DNA of 46,318 nt from Paenibacillus validus NBRC 15382 (GCF_004000985.1 NZ_BIMH01000039.1:1-46318), one strand, 5' to 3'. Counted from the first letter of the stretch, positions 1-7,697 are shown. Numbers and translations are program-made. The notes: generated from the letters alone by a model not told the origin.

Positions 1-370
1 GAGCGCCGTTGGCCCGGGCTGGGCGCGGCGAAGCGCGCTGCTTCGCCGTACGGAGCGCTGCGAGCTCGGCGTCGTCTGGCCGGATTACGCCGTCGCAGGC
101 ACGGCTACGCTTGTGCTGCAATGCTCGCCGCACCGCGGCCGTTCGGTCAGCCTGCTGACGAGCACTCTGTTCGCGGTGTTCCGCGCCGACCAGCTCGTCA
201 CGCGGATGGGCGAAGCGTTCGCGCACCTGAGCAGAGGAACCGAGACGCCGGAACAGTACGCCTCCTCGATCAACCTGATTACCGGTCCGAGCCGCAGCGC
301 CGATATCGAGAACGATCTGACGATTGGCATTCACGGGCCCGGCAACGTCTATGCGGTCATCATCAAATAA
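1..370 (+). CDS. lutC: LutC-like LUD-domain protein, 3' end only
   Basis: Only the last ~122 codons are in the window; the reading frame is open from base 2 to the TAA at 368-370. The visible part has the features of the LUD domain of LutC/YkgG: DYAVAGTATLVL followed by GRSVSLL, and near the C terminus GPSRSADIENDLTIGIHGP, a signature of that family. In Bacilli LutC acts with the Fe-S proteins LutA and LutB in oxidation of L-lactate to pyruvate in the cytoplasm; lutA and lutB would be expected just upstream, outside the window. A terminator follows at 535-558, so this is probably the last gene of its operon. Family assignment is fairly firm; the lactate role is inferred from the family. Confidence 0.8.
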   Translation, partial: SAVGPGWARRSALLRRTERCELGVVWPDYAVAGTATLVLQCSPHRGRSVSLLTSTLFAVFRADQLVTRMGEAFAHLSRGTETPEQYASSINLITGPSRSADIENDLTIGIHGPGNVYAVIIK

Positions 371-750
371 CCCCGGTTTCCGTCAGATGCTGCGTGCAGG
401 CGAACGCGTTTCGGCGTACGTGCGTGCATACGCGGTTCGGGCTGCGCCTCTTTCATCCGCTCGTATAGGCCGATCGTCATGCGCGGCCAAAGGCCCGGGA
501 CCTATCGCACTTTCACACCTGTCATAGCTTCCATAGACCGTAGATAACGGTCTTTTTTGTTGCACACTTAGGAGACGGAGCCGTAGTGAAGACAAATGGA
601 GGAGGACAGGAGGATTGAAGATTATTCGACGGCATTCGACAGACACTTTTCTTCAATTTCTCCTAATCTAATAAACTCCTAATATTTGACTGAAACTTTC
701 TGAAAGAATCCCGGTTATAGTATAAGTATCAAGCAAGGAGGGTGACAGGA
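371..750. other. Intergenic stretch, lutC to PilZ-like gene
   Basis: 380 bases without a convincing gene. It holds the terminator at 535-558 and then an AT-richer part (about 650-735) with TTGACT at 686-691 and TATAGT/TATAAG around 716-726; the spacing does not make a clean sigma-A promoter, so the promoter of the downstream gene is left open. Short reading frames on both strands here lack a ribosome binding site and recognisable sequence. Confidence 0.5.
535..558 (+). terminator. Rho-independent terminator after lutC
   Basis: A perfect 7-bp stem (AGACCGT / ACGGTCT) with a 5-base loop is followed directly by a run of T. It lies about 165 bases after the lutC stop and nothing else on this strand ends here. 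Confidence 0.8.
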
Positions 751-1332
751 ATGAAAGTTATGCAGCTTCTCCACAAAGGTAAAGTTTACAACGGATGCGT
801 TTCTTACGCAGGATCGGATTTGATGGAAGTCTCCTTCGAGGAGCCTTCGACGATTAGCGGCGGAGATTCGGTGATCTGTTTCAATTTTCAAGAGCGCGTG
901 CAGATGCGTGTGCTGCAGGTATCCCGGAGCAAGCTGGTCCTGGTTCCGGCCGATTCGGAAGTGTTCAAGATCCAAGCCCAGCGCGATACCAACTACGATA
1001 TGTACCGGGATGAAGATGTATCCTTCTCCAGCTATAAACTGAACACCTACGGCACGATCAACGACGATTTCAAAACGACGGCGGTTCGTTACTGCTCGCT
1101 AAGCCGCTTGGGATTCGGTTTCGAGGTCAACGATTTTTCGGTTAAAATGAACCATGTGTACGACACCATGATCATCTGCGACGATGAGGCGATTCACCCG
1201 AAAATCATCGTTCGATACGCACATATTCAAGAGCGTACGATTCGTTACGGCGCGGAGATTCACGCGATTTCGCCGTCCGACTTGAATAAGCTGAGATACT
1301 ATATCATCACCCAGCAGTTTCGTGAAAATTAA
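751..1332 (+). CDS. PilZ-like domain protein
   Basis: 193 aa from ATG 751, chosen because AAGGAGG at 735-741 sits nine bases upstream; the GTG at 742 is too close to it. An N-terminal half (about residues 1-85) of alternating hydrophobic strands resembles the YcgR-N-type domain, and the C-terminal half carries a PilZ-like pattern: CSLSRLGFGFEV in the place of the [D/N]xSxxG motif and RYGAEIHAISPSDLNKLRYYI, which matches the usual last strand plus helix. The first position of the DxSxxG motif and the upstream RxxxR pair are not conserved, so cyclic-di-GMP binding is doubtful. It appears monocistronic, with a terminator just after it. The family call is moderate; no specific role is supported. 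Confidence 0.55.
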   Translation: MKVMQLLHKGKVYNGCVSYAGSDLMEVSFEEPSTISGGDSVICFNFQERVQMRVLQVSRSKLVLVPADSEVFKIQAQRDTNYDMYRDEDVSFSSYKLNTYGTINDDFKTTAVRYCSLSRLGFGFEVNDFSVKMNHVYDTMIICDDEAIHPKIIVRYAHIQERTIRYGAEIHAISPSDLNKLRYYIITQQFREN

Positions 1333-1359
1333 GGGGGTCCTGTGATGACAGAGTGCGAT

Positions 1360-1397
1360 CCGGCGTTTCGCTTGCAGCGAGACGGCCGGTTTTTTTG
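1360..1397 (+). terminator. Rho-independent terminator
   Basis: A long GC-rich stem (CCGG and GTTTCGCT pairing with AGCGAGAC and CCGG, with a bulge) is followed by seven T. It ends the PilZ-like gene about 30 bases after its stop. Confidence 0.75.
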
Positions 1398-1438
1398 TTG
1401 CCGCATCAAGCGGTGCGCATTGCTTTCATGACAGCCCC

Positions 1439-1478
1439 AAAAAAACGTCCGGGAAAAATCAAAAATCCGCACGTTTTA
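1439..1478 (-). terminator. Terminator of the nag operon
   Basis: On the minus strand AACGTGCGG and CCGGACGTT form a stem with one mismatch around an A/T-rich loop, followed by seven T. It lies about 45 bases beyond the nagA stop. The other strand also ends in T, so it may work in both directions. Confidence 0.65.
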
Positions 1479-1519
1479 TGGCTGTAACCGCAGCATGGCC
1501 CCAAAGCCGGCCGCACTAA

Positions 1520-2710
1520 TTATTCGCTCGTTGTCGCATGGCCTTCGACCCAGACGCGCCCGATTTGCAGCTGCGGCGATACCAGCAGCAAATCGGCCAG
1601 CTTGCCTTCGGAGATCGTCCCGGTTTGCTCCAGACAGCCGATCGCTTTGGCCGGATTGTGGCTGGCCAGCCTGCTCGCTTCCTCGACGCTCAGGCCGACC
1701 TGCTCGACCATGAAGCGCAGCGCCTGGATCATGGTCAGCGTGCTGCCGGCCAGGGTGTTGCCTGCTTTCAACCGGGCGACGCCGTCATCCACGATGACCG
1801 GAAGGCCGCCGAGGTCGTATTCGCCGCTGCCGAGACCTGCGGCCGACATCGCATCCGTAATGAGCAGCAGGTTGTCCTTCCGTTTCGCCAGCGTCAACAG
1901 TTTAATGGCGGCCGGGTGGACATGATGCCCGTCTGCGATCACTTCGGCGTTGATGACCTCTTCGGTCAGTACGGCGCCGACAACGCCGGGATTGCGATGG
2001 TGGAGTCCGGTCATGGCGTTAAACGTATGAACGGCGTGGCGCAGACCGTAACGCGTCGCTTCCACCATTTGATCATAGGTTGCATCGGTGTGTCCTGCGG
2101 AGGCCACGATGCCTTGATCCGTCAAGCGCCGAATAAGCGGAAGCGCGTTCTCGCGCTCCGGGGCCAGCGTCATCATCCGGATCAGACCCGGGAATTCCTC
2201 CGTCCAGGCATCGAGCCAGTCGGCTTGCGGATCGACGATGAAGCTCGGGTTTTGCGCGCCGGGCCATTTGGGGCTGATGAACGGTCCTTCCAGATGAACG
2301 CCGCCCAATCGTGCATAAGGGGAACCGGCCTTCCTGTAGGCGTCTGCGGCTCGCAGCACGGCTTCGATCGCTTCGCGCGATTGGGTAACGGTCGTGGCGA
2401 GAAGCGTCGTTGTGCCTTGGCTGTTATGAAACTTCGTAATGCCGTCGATCGCTTCTTTCGTCGCCTCCATGAAATCGTACCCGTACCCACCATGCACATG
2501 AACGTCGATAAAGCCGGGCAGCAGCCAGCTGCCTGCCGCATCGACGCGCTGCAGGGCTGTGTTCGCCTGCCGTTCATCCAAGCCGTCCATCGGCCCGGCG
2601 GCGGCGATCCGTCCTTCGCCGTTAATCGCCACGTATCCGTCGCGGATCGTCTCGTTCTCCTTGACGACCTGGGCGTTAACGATAAGCGTACTCCAATTTG
2701 CGCTTTTCAT
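1520..2710 (-). CDS. nagA: N-acetylglucosamine-6-phosphate deacetylase
   Basis: 396 aa. Removes acetate from GlcNAc-6-phosphate to give glucosamine-6-phosphate, in the cytoplasm. Family motifs are all present in order: metal-binding HVH at residues 71-73 (DVHVHGGYGYDFM), Glu141 in HLEGPF, His207 in SAGHTDA, His228 in VHTFNAM, and catalytic Asp286 in LLITDAMSAAG. The start is ATG at 2708-2710, with GGGGAG nine bases upstream. It overlaps the nagB stop by four bases (ATGA), so the two are translationally coupled and the product feeds straight into NagB. A longer in-frame extension to 2785 lies inside nagB and is rejected. Confidence 0.95.
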   Translation of the reverse strand: MKSANWSTLIVNAQVVKENETIRDGYVAINGEGRIAAAGPMDGLDERQANTALQRVDAAGSWLLPGFIDVHVHGGYGYDFMEATKEAIDGITKFHNSQGTTTLLATTVTQSREAIEAVLRAADAYRKAGSPYARLGGVHLEGPFISPKWPGAQNPSFIVDPQADWLDAWTEEFPGLIRMMTLAPERENALPLIRRLTDQGIVASAGHTDATYDQMVEATRYGLRHAVHTFNAMTGLHHRNPGVVGAVLTEEVINAEVIADGHHVHPAAIKLLTLAKRKDNLLLITDAMSAAGLGSGEYDLGGLPVIVDDGVARLKAGNTLAGSTLTMIQALRFMVEQVGLSVEEASRLASHNPAKAIGCLEQTGTISEGKLADLLLVSPQLQIGRVWVEGHATTSE

Positions 2711-3435
2711 GATAATAAGCTCCCCGCTTCCGCATCCAACAGAACGGCCACATTCGGATGAGTTTGCAGCAGCGAAGCCGGACATTCCGTCGTAATCGGA
2801 CCTTGCAGGGCTTGTTTGACGATTTCCGCCTTATCTTTGCCGTGAACAACGAGCAGAATCATTTTCGCTTTCAAAATGGTGCCAACCCCCATCGTAATTG
2901 CCTTCGTCGGCACTTGCTCCGGGGTGTCGAAGAAGCGGGCGTTGGCCGCACGCGTCTGCTCGCGCAGCTCGACCACATGCGTGCCGCGAATAAGTGCGCC
3001 GTCCGGCTCGTTGAAGCCGATGTGCCCGTTGTGCCCGAGCCCGAGCAATTGCAGGTCGATCTGTCCGACCTGCTCCAGAAGCGTTTCGTACCGGAGGCAT
3101 TCGGCCTCGAGGTCGGCGGCCATTCCGTTCGGGATATGGCACCGTTCGGGGGCGATATCCACGTGCGCGAGCAGCTGCTCCTGCATGAATGCGTAGTAGC
3201 TTGCCGCATGGTTCCGGTCGAGACCGACATATTCGTCGAGGTTGAACGAAGACGCCTTGCCGAAGCTGACGGTGCCTTGCTTGCAGGCACTCACAAGCTT
3301 CTTATAGATGCCCACGGGTGTACCGCCTGTCGCAAGTCCCAGCTTTGCGCGCGGATTCGTTTGCAGCAGGCTGACGATGATACCGGAGCCGGCTTCGTTT
3401 AACGCTTCCTGGGTTTCGAACTTTATGATATTCAT
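2707..3435 (-). CDS. nagB: Glucosamine-6-phosphate deaminase
   Basis: 242 aa, a normal length for the NagB group found in Bacilli (without the extended, allosteric C terminus of the E. coli enzyme). Converts glucosamine-6-phosphate to fructose-6-phosphate and ammonia. Visible motifs: GGTPVG at 37-42, FNLDEYVGL with Asp67 and Glu68, and GLGHNGHIGFNEP at 132-144. The ribosome binding site AGGGAG lies in the four-base gap and the end of the upstream regulator gene, eight bases before ATG 3433-3435. With nagA and the RpiR-type regulator it forms a three-gene operon for amino-sugar catabolism. Confidence 0.96.
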   Translation of the reverse strand: MNIIKFETQEALNEAGSGIIVSLLQTNPRAKLGLATGGTPVGIYKKLVSACKQGTVSFGKASSFNLDEYVGLDRNHAASYYAFMQEQLLAHVDIAPERCHIPNGMAADLEAECLRYETLLEQVGQIDLQLLGLGHNGHIGFNEPDGALIRGTHVVELREQTRAANARFFDTPEQVPTKAITMGVGTILKAKMILLVVHGKDKAEIVKQALQGPITTECPASLLQTHPNVAVLLDAEAGSLLS

Positions 3436-3439
3436 AAGC

Positions 3440-4297
3440 TCATCTCCCTTTTTCTTTCCGGTATTTTTTCACTTGCTGGAACGATTGTTCAAGCTGGGGC
3501 ACATAGTCGTCGAAGTCTTCGCTGACGAGCGCCGTGAATAAAATATCGACCACATGCAGCTGCGCGATGCGCGACGCCATATCGCCGCGGCGCATGCCCT
3601 CCTCTAAGGAGGAGGCGAATAGCCGGATATCGGCAGCTTGCGAAATCCGGTTGGAGCCGAACTTCGTCAGGGAGAGGGTGACGGCGCCGCGTTCTTTGGC
3701 GCATAACAGCGCATCGTACGTCTCCACGGTATCGCCGGAATACGAGATGGCGACCGCTACGTCGCCTTCCTCCAAGCTGGAGGCGGACGTTATTTGCATG
3801 TGGGAGTCCGGCCAGTAGTGCGCCATGATCCCTATGCGGACAAGCTTCTGCTGAAAATCGAGCGCGACGATGCCGGAGGTGGCCACACCGTACAGATCGA
3901 TTCGTTTCGCCGCCCGGAGCGCGCCGACCGCTTGCTGCACCGCCTGAAGATCGAGCTGGCGCGTCGTATCCGAGATGGAGCGGATATGGTTCATCTCGAT
4001 CGCCTGAACGATGCTGTGCAGCGAATTGCCCGCCACGATATCTTGGTACGTCGAATGGGTGGGCGTTACCGCGAGCTCTGCGCCCAGCTTCATGCGAAAG
4101 TCGCTGAGCCCTTTGAACATCAGATTGCGGCAAAAGCGCGAAACCGTTGCCGTGCTCGTTCCCGAACGGTCGGCAAGCTCGGTTATGCTGGATTGGACCG
4201 CCTCATGCGGGTGCTCCAGCACATATTGCGCAAGCTCCTGCTCCTTACGGTTCATCTGCCCCTGACTTTCGCGTATCGCTTGTAAAATGCCGGACAT
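3440..4297 (-). CDS. RpiR/MurR-family regulator of the nag operon
   Basis: 285 aa. The N-terminal ~75 residues form the RpiR-type helix-turn-helix (ITELADRSGTSTATVSRFC is the recognition part), followed by a SIS sugar-phosphate-binding domain at about residues 125-265 with the phosphate-loop signatures YGVATSG and AISYSGDTVET. Such proteins sense a phosphosugar and control the adjacent catabolic genes. It is the first gene of the operon, four bases before nagB, so it is likely autoregulatory with a hexosamine phosphate as ligand. Many Firmicutes use a GntR-type NagR/YvoA here instead, so the choice of regulator is notable. Start ATG 4295-4297 has AGGGTG about eight bases upstream. Confidence 0.88.
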   Translation of the reverse strand: MSGILQAIRESQGQMNRKEQELAQYVLEHPHEAVQSSITELADRSGTSTATVSRFCRNLMFKGLSDFRMKLGAELAVTPTHSTYQDIVAGNSLHSIVQAIEMNHIRSISDTTRQLDLQAVQQAVGALRAAKRIDLYGVATSGIVALDFQQKLVRIGIMAHYWPDSHMQITSASSLEEGDVAVAISYSGDTVETYDALLCAKERGAVTLSLTKFGSNRISQAADIRLFASSLEEGMRRGDMASRIAQLHVVDILFTALVSEDFDDYVPQLEQSFQQVKKYRKEKGR

Positions 4298-4355
4298 AGG
4301 ATCACCCTGTATTCATATATTAAAAAAAATTTTACTTAAAACGCCGTATATTTAA

Positions 4356-4368
4356 GAAAATATTTTTC
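4356..4368. promoter_or_regulatory. Candidate operator of the nag operon
   Basis: GAAAA-TAT-TTTTC is a perfect 5-3-5 inverted repeat in an AT-rich leader. On the minus strand it lies just downstream of the -10 box at 4381-4386, so a bound repressor would block initiation. A symmetric AT-rich site next to an RpiR-type gene fits known practice of that family, but binding by this regulator is inference. Confidence 0.4.
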
Positions 4369-4380
4369 ATATTCATACTT

Positions 4381-4409
4381 ATCATATCCCAAACAGGATC
4401 GCTTTACAA
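4381..4409 (-). promoter_or_regulatory. Sigma-A-like promoter of the nag operon
   Basis: Read on the minus strand: TTGTAA (4409-4404), 17-base spacer, TATGAT (4386-4381). Four of six and five of six consensus bases with ideal spacing, about 85 bases upstream of the regulator start codon. Confidence 0.6.
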
Positions 4410-4490
4410 CAGCTTCTTCCATTGACTTTACCGATTTCCGCGGCATCCTCTCCTATGAAGGCGGGGCCGCCTTTGTCGGAGGAGAGATAA

Positions 4491-4532
4491 TTAAAAAGGC
4501 CGCTGCCATTCCGCGAGGAAAGCAGCGACCTT
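4491..4532 (-). terminator. Terminator downstream of mtnA
   Basis: On the minus strand AAGGTCGCTGC pairs with GCAGCGGCCTT (one G-U pair), followed by a T-rich tail. It is about 150 bases beyond the mtnA stop and no other minus-strand gene ends here. Confidence 0.65.
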
Positions 4533-4681
4533 ATGCATGGTTACAAAGGATACAATAGCGGATGGCTAATCACAAGAATCGGCTGCTAGAGTTCCGCTGT
4601 TTTCGCAGGGAGCGGGAGGCCCGCCGGTCGCGAGCCCAGGCTTTACTAGGTCTGCCAGGTCCGTAAGCTCGACACTTTCAG

Positions 4682-5764
4682 TCAGGTAAACAGCTTTTTC
4701 AGGTTCTCGCCATACGGTGCGCGAACGACGCCTTTTTCCGTAATAATCGCGGTCACGTACTCGTTCGGCGTCACGTCGAACGCGGGGTTGTACACTTTGA
4801 CGCCGACCGGAGCGGTTCGTTTGCCGAAGCCTTGCGTAATTTCGTCTTCGTGCCGTTCCTCGATCGGAATGTCTGCGCCGCTCGGCGTGTTCAGATCAAT
4901 GGTCGACATCGGGCAGGCGACATAGAACGGGATACCGTGCGCTTTGGCGAGCACCGCAACGCTGTATGTGCCGATCTTGTTGGCTACATCGCCGTTCGCG
5001 GCGACGCGGTCTGTGCCTACGATAACGGCCTGCACCCAGCCTTTAGCCATCACGGCGCCGGCCATGTTGTCGCAGATCAGCGTCACGTCGACGCCGGCCT
5101 GCTGCAGCTCGAACGCCGTTAAACGTGCGCCCTGCAGTACCGGACGCGTTTCGTCGGCGAACACCTTCAGCGCGATGCCTTTCTCCTTGGCAAGGTACAT
5201 CGGCGCCAGCGCCGTGCCGTACCGCGCCGTGGCGAGGCCTCCTGCGTTGCAGTGCGTGAGGACGCCCATGCCGTCCTCGAACAACTCAAGCGCGTGCTCG
5301 CCGATCAGGCGGCACGTTTCCTCATCCTCGGCCTGGATCGCAGCGGCCTCGTCCAGAAGCGCGCGCTTGGCCGCCTCCGTCTCCACGCCCTCGCCGGATG
5401 CGCCTAACAGCGCTTCCGCCCGCGCCCGCATCCGGTCCAGCGCCCAGAACAAATTGACTGCCGTCGGACGGCTCGTCGCCAAATAATCGCATTGGCGGCC
5501 GACTTCCGCCAGTAACGCTTCGCGGCTGCCGTCGAACGACCGGACGCCCAGGTATACCCCGAATGCGGCCGCGATGCCGATGGCAGGCGCGCCCCGTACG
5601 GCGAGCTGCTTAATCGCATCCCATACTTGCTTCGCCGTCGTCAGCTCCAAATATACGATCTCATCGGGCAGCAGCCTTTGATCGAGCAGATCGAGCCGGT
5701 CCTCCAGCGAGTTCCAGCGAACCGATTGCAGCCAATCGGCCGCAGGTGTTTGTTGTGTCGTCAT
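4682..5764 (-). CDS. mtnA: S-methyl-5-thioribose-1-phosphate isomerase
   Basis: 360 aa. Isomerises methylthioribose-1-phosphate to methylthioribulose-1-phosphate in the methionine salvage pathway. Motifs: RGAPAIG at 57-63, HCNAGGLAT with catalytic Cys172, and [10 protein letters not shown] with the catalytic Asp252. The eIF2B-alpha-like fold is shared by the family. The start chosen is ATG 5762-5764, where AAGGAGAG lies eight bases upstream; an in-frame GTG/ATG further up (to 5797) has no such site. It lies downstream of mtnK on the same strand, which supplies its substrate, but 239 bases separate them, with a strong hairpin in the gap. Confidence 0.95.
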   Translation of the reverse strand: MTTQQTPAADWLQSVRWNSLEDRLDLLDQRLLPDEIVYLELTTAKQVWDAIKQLAVRGAPAIGIAAAFGVYLGVRSFDGSREALLAEVGRQCDYLATSRPTAVNLFWALDRMRARAEALLGASGEGVETEAAKRALLDEAAAIQAEDEETCRLIGEHALELFEDGMGVLTHCNAGGLATARYGTALAPMYLAKEKGIALKVFADETRPVLQGARLTAFELQQAGVDVTLICDNMAGAVMAKGWVQAVIVGTDRVAANGDVANKIGTYSVAVLAKAHGIPFYVACPMSTIDLNTPSGADIPIEERHEDEITQGFGKRTAPVGVKVYNPAFDVTPNEYVTAIITEKGVVRAPYGENLKKLFT

Positions 5765-5813
5765 CGTCCATTCTCTCCTTACCGGGTGATCGCTCACCTT
5801 ACGCGCGTACTTT

Positions 5814-5836
5814 GGTATGCAAACGGGTATGCAAAC
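5814..5836. repeat. 11-base direct repeat before mtnA
   Basis: GGTATGCAAAC occurs at 5814-5824 and again at 5826-5836, one base apart, about 50 bases upstream of mtnA. The 12-base period does not match one helical turn exactly. Function unknown. Confidence 0.6.
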
Positions 5837-5846
5837 TTCCCGCTTA

Positions 5847-5897
5847 GACGGACGCCCAAGTGCTGCACCTATCCCCGCAACACTTGGGCGATCCGTC
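5847..5897. repeat. Large hairpin in the mtnK-mtnA gap
   Basis: GACGGA-CGCCCAAGTG (5847-5862) pairs with CACTTGGGCG-A-TCCGTC (5881-5897): a 16-bp stem with a single bulged A and an 18-base loop. On the plus strand five T follow after five bases (5903-5907). On the minus strand, the direction of the mtn genes, there is no T-run, so it is not a normal terminator for mtnK. It could be an RNA processing or stability element, or a leftover palindromic repeat. Confidence 0.65.
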
Positions 5898-6003
5898 GCT
5901 GCTTTTTACTTATGCCCAAGCATCCGCAAACGGATCTTGCGCTTTGTGACGTACCGAACCGCTTGGGCTCATGGCCCGGCAGGCCCTTATAACTCCGATT
6001 TTA

Positions 6004-7209
6004 TTAATGGACGGCCTTATCCGCGATTTCGATCAACTGCTCGATCGAATCCGCCTGCCGGTTAAACTTGATCAGCGAAGTTCCGATCGCCAGCGCGATG
6101 CGCTGGGCGCGTTCTTTCGCAGCTTCGTCCTCCAGCTTATTGATGTCGGCCACCTGGGCCAGACCGTGCACGCGGCGCACCATCTTGCTGCCGGTAAACC
6201 CGAACGTATCGCGGAGCACTTCCTTCATGTACCAATCCTGATAGCCGGCCGTCTTCGACACGCGGTCGACGCCATGCTCGTTCCAAAGCGAACGGAATTC
6301 CGCTTCGAACTTGGTCCAGATGTCGCGAATGGTTTGCGTCAAGTAAGCGCGGTACGATTTACGGGAGTCGGCGTCTGCGCTCCAGCCTTCCTGAGAGGCG
6401 AAGTTGAGCAGCAGGTTGGCGAGAACGGCGCCGATATCGAAGCCCATAGGTCCGTAATAGGCGAATTCCGGGTCGATCACTTTCGTCGAGTCCGCTTTAA
6501 TGAAGATGCTGCCGGTATGTAAATCGCCGTGCAGCAGCGATTGCGCATGGGTTAAAAATTTCCCGCGCAATATAGCAACCTCCAAGTGTAAGGCCTGATC
6601 CTTCCAAACGGCTTCGACCGCGTCGCGGATCGCCGGGGGCACGTTATTATTCGGCGAATCGGTATACGGATCGTCGAAGATCAAATCTTCCGTAATTTTG
6701 CAAAGCTCCGGGTTGATGAACCGCTTCACCTGTTCTTTCTTCTGCTGCTGGTTCATCCCGAGATCGGACGTGTAAAAAAGCGTATGCGCCAGGAAAGTCG
6801 CGATATGTCCGGCGAAAAGCGGATACCGATTGCCGTCCATCAAGCCTTTGCGCATAATGACGTGGTCGCTCAAATCCTGCATGACGGTCAGCGCCAAATC
6901 CGGCTCATACGCATATACGTGCGGAACCAGGTCCGGGCAAAGCTTGCCCTGAATGATAAGCGCTTCGCTCTCGATCCGGGCGCGGTCGAGGGTCAGCGGC
7001 CAAGATTCGCCTACGACCTTTGCATAAGGCAGCGCCTGCTTGAGAATAATGCTTTTACCGGAAGCAGGTTCAGAAATATGAAACACTAAATTTAAGTTGC
7101 CGTCGCCGATTTCCCGGCAGACCAACTCGCTGTTCTCGGAGAACAAGTCAGGTATGGAGCGGGCGTATTCAATGGCTTGGGCTTCGGAAAGTGCATGATA
7201 ACCGGGCAT
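6004..7209 (-). CDS. mtnK: S-methyl-5-thioribose kinase
   Basis: 401 aa, the usual length. Phosphorylates methylthioribose with ATP in methionine salvage; its product is the MtnA substrate. It has the aminoglycoside-phosphotransferase/protein-kinase-like fold: IGDGNLNLVFHIS at 34-46 (glycine-rich loop), Lys in ILKQALP, HGDLHTGS at 227-234 with catalytic Asp229, and DPEFAYYGPMGFDIG with metal-binding Asp246. Start ATG 7207-7209 has AAAGGAGG ten bases upstream; a longer in-frame start at 7278 overlaps the tandem repeat in the leader and lacks a ribosome binding site. No SAM riboswitch is recognisable upstream, although many Firmicutes mtnK genes have one. Confidence 0.95.
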   Translation of the reverse strand: MPGYHALSEAQAIEYARSIPDLFSENSELVCREIGDGNLNLVFHISEPASGKSIILKQALPYAKVVGESWPLTLDRARIESEALIIQGKLCPDLVPHVYAYEPDLALTVMQDLSDHVIMRKGLMDGNRYPLFAGHIATFLAHTLFYTSDLGMNQQQKKEQVKRFINPELCKITEDLIFDDPYTDSPNNNVPPAIRDAVEAVWKDQALHLEVAILRGKFLTHAQSLLHGDLHTGSIFIKADSTKVIDPEFAYYGPMGFDIGAVLANLLLNFASQEGWSADADSRKSYRAYLTQTIRDIWTKFEAEFRSLWNEHGVDRVSKTAGYQDWYMKEVLRDTFGFTGSKMVRRVHGLAQVADINKLEDEAAKERAQRIALAIGTSLIKFNRQADSIEQLIEIADKAVH

Positions 7210-7244
7210 GAGATGAATTCCTCCTTTTACACTAGAAAAACTTT

Positions 7245-7268
7245 TCATTGTATCAGTCATTGTATCAG
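7245..7268. repeat. 12-base tandem repeat in the mtnK leader
   Basis: TCATTGTATCAG occurs twice in direct succession (7245-7256 and 7257-7268), about 35 bases upstream of the mtnK start. On the minus strand each copy contains TACAAT and the upper end runs into TATACT, so the repeat may overlap the promoter. Either an operator or a promoter duplication. Confidence 0.6.
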
Positions 7269-7436
7269 TATAAAGCAATTTGATGTCGGTTGGAATAGCG
7301 GAAAACGGGGCGAGGCCAAGCAGGTCCGGCGTTTTAACAAAAAATTCACACCGCGGTAATCCTCCCGTAACGCTTGTTTATCAAACTGATACTTACAAAA
7401 GTTCATTTCTGGCTCTTATTCCGGAGGTCGATGGAT

Positions 7437-7598
7437 GTGATTAAGATGCTGCAAAGAGCGCTGCTTGCGTTAGCTTCGCTCGCGGTCCTGACGGCGCTGG
7501 GGTTTGCCGCGGCTCTGCGCGACGATCCGTCGATGGATTCCGGCGCCAATCCTATGAAAGCGAACCTGCAGCAGCTGGAGCGTATAACGAATAAGTAG
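7437..7598 (+). CDS. Small membrane protein, unknown function
   Basis: 53 aa from GTG 7437, preferred because GGAGG at 7423-7427 is nine bases upstream; ATG 7431 is only three bases from it. One hydrophobic segment (residues ~6-27, ALLALASLAVLTALGFAAAL) is followed by a short polar tail, DDPSMDSGANPMKANLQQLE. It looks like a single-pass membrane peptide with a small exposed tail. It converges on another small gene across a shared terminator. I do not recognise a family. The good ribosome binding site and clean hydrophobic pattern make it more likely real than not. Confidence 0.55.
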   Translation: MIKMLQRALLALASLAVLTALGFAAALRDDPSMDSGANPMKANLQQLERITNK

Positions 7599-7637
7599 CG
7601 GATGTATGTATGGAATCAAACCCGTAATAAACAGGCA

Positions 7638-7670
7638 GGAAAGGGAGGGCGAACGCCTTCCCTTTTCCGC
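7638..7670. terminator. Shared terminator between converging small genes
   Basis: GGAAAGGGAGGGCG pairs with CGCCTTCCCTTTTCC around a two-base loop, with a short T tract in the plus direction and a T-rich flank in the minus direction. It sits between the stops at 7598 (plus) and 7698 (minus). Confidence 0.6.
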
Positions 7671-7697
7671 TTGGCGGCGTTCGGGCCGCGCATCGTC

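Larger units (their letters stand above)
4298..4681. other. Intergenic stretch, nag operon to mtnA
   Basis: 384 bases. From left to right: AT-rich leader with the candidate operator, the nag promoter, a GC-rich hairpin at 4448-4486 (CTCTCCT ... AGGAGAG with an inner AAGGCGG/CCGCCTT stem, no T-run on either side), the mtnA terminator at 4491-4532, and about 150 bases (4533-4681) in which no gene was recognised. Confidence 0.55.

Noticed and set aside
1345..1431. 28-codon Cys/Arg-rich frame just after the PilZ-like gene, with a GGGGG stretch upstream
   Set aside because: It runs across a strong terminator stem and T-run; more likely chance than a gene.
1538..2761. Long open frame of about 407 codons on the plus strand, antisense to nagA
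   Set aside because: Nothing recognisable in the translation; nagA on the other strand has every motif of its family. Long antisense frames are common at this GC content.
7210..7436. Possible SAM (S-box) riboswitch upstream of mtnK
   Set aside because: No S-box core sequence or multi-stem layout could be found on the minus strand.
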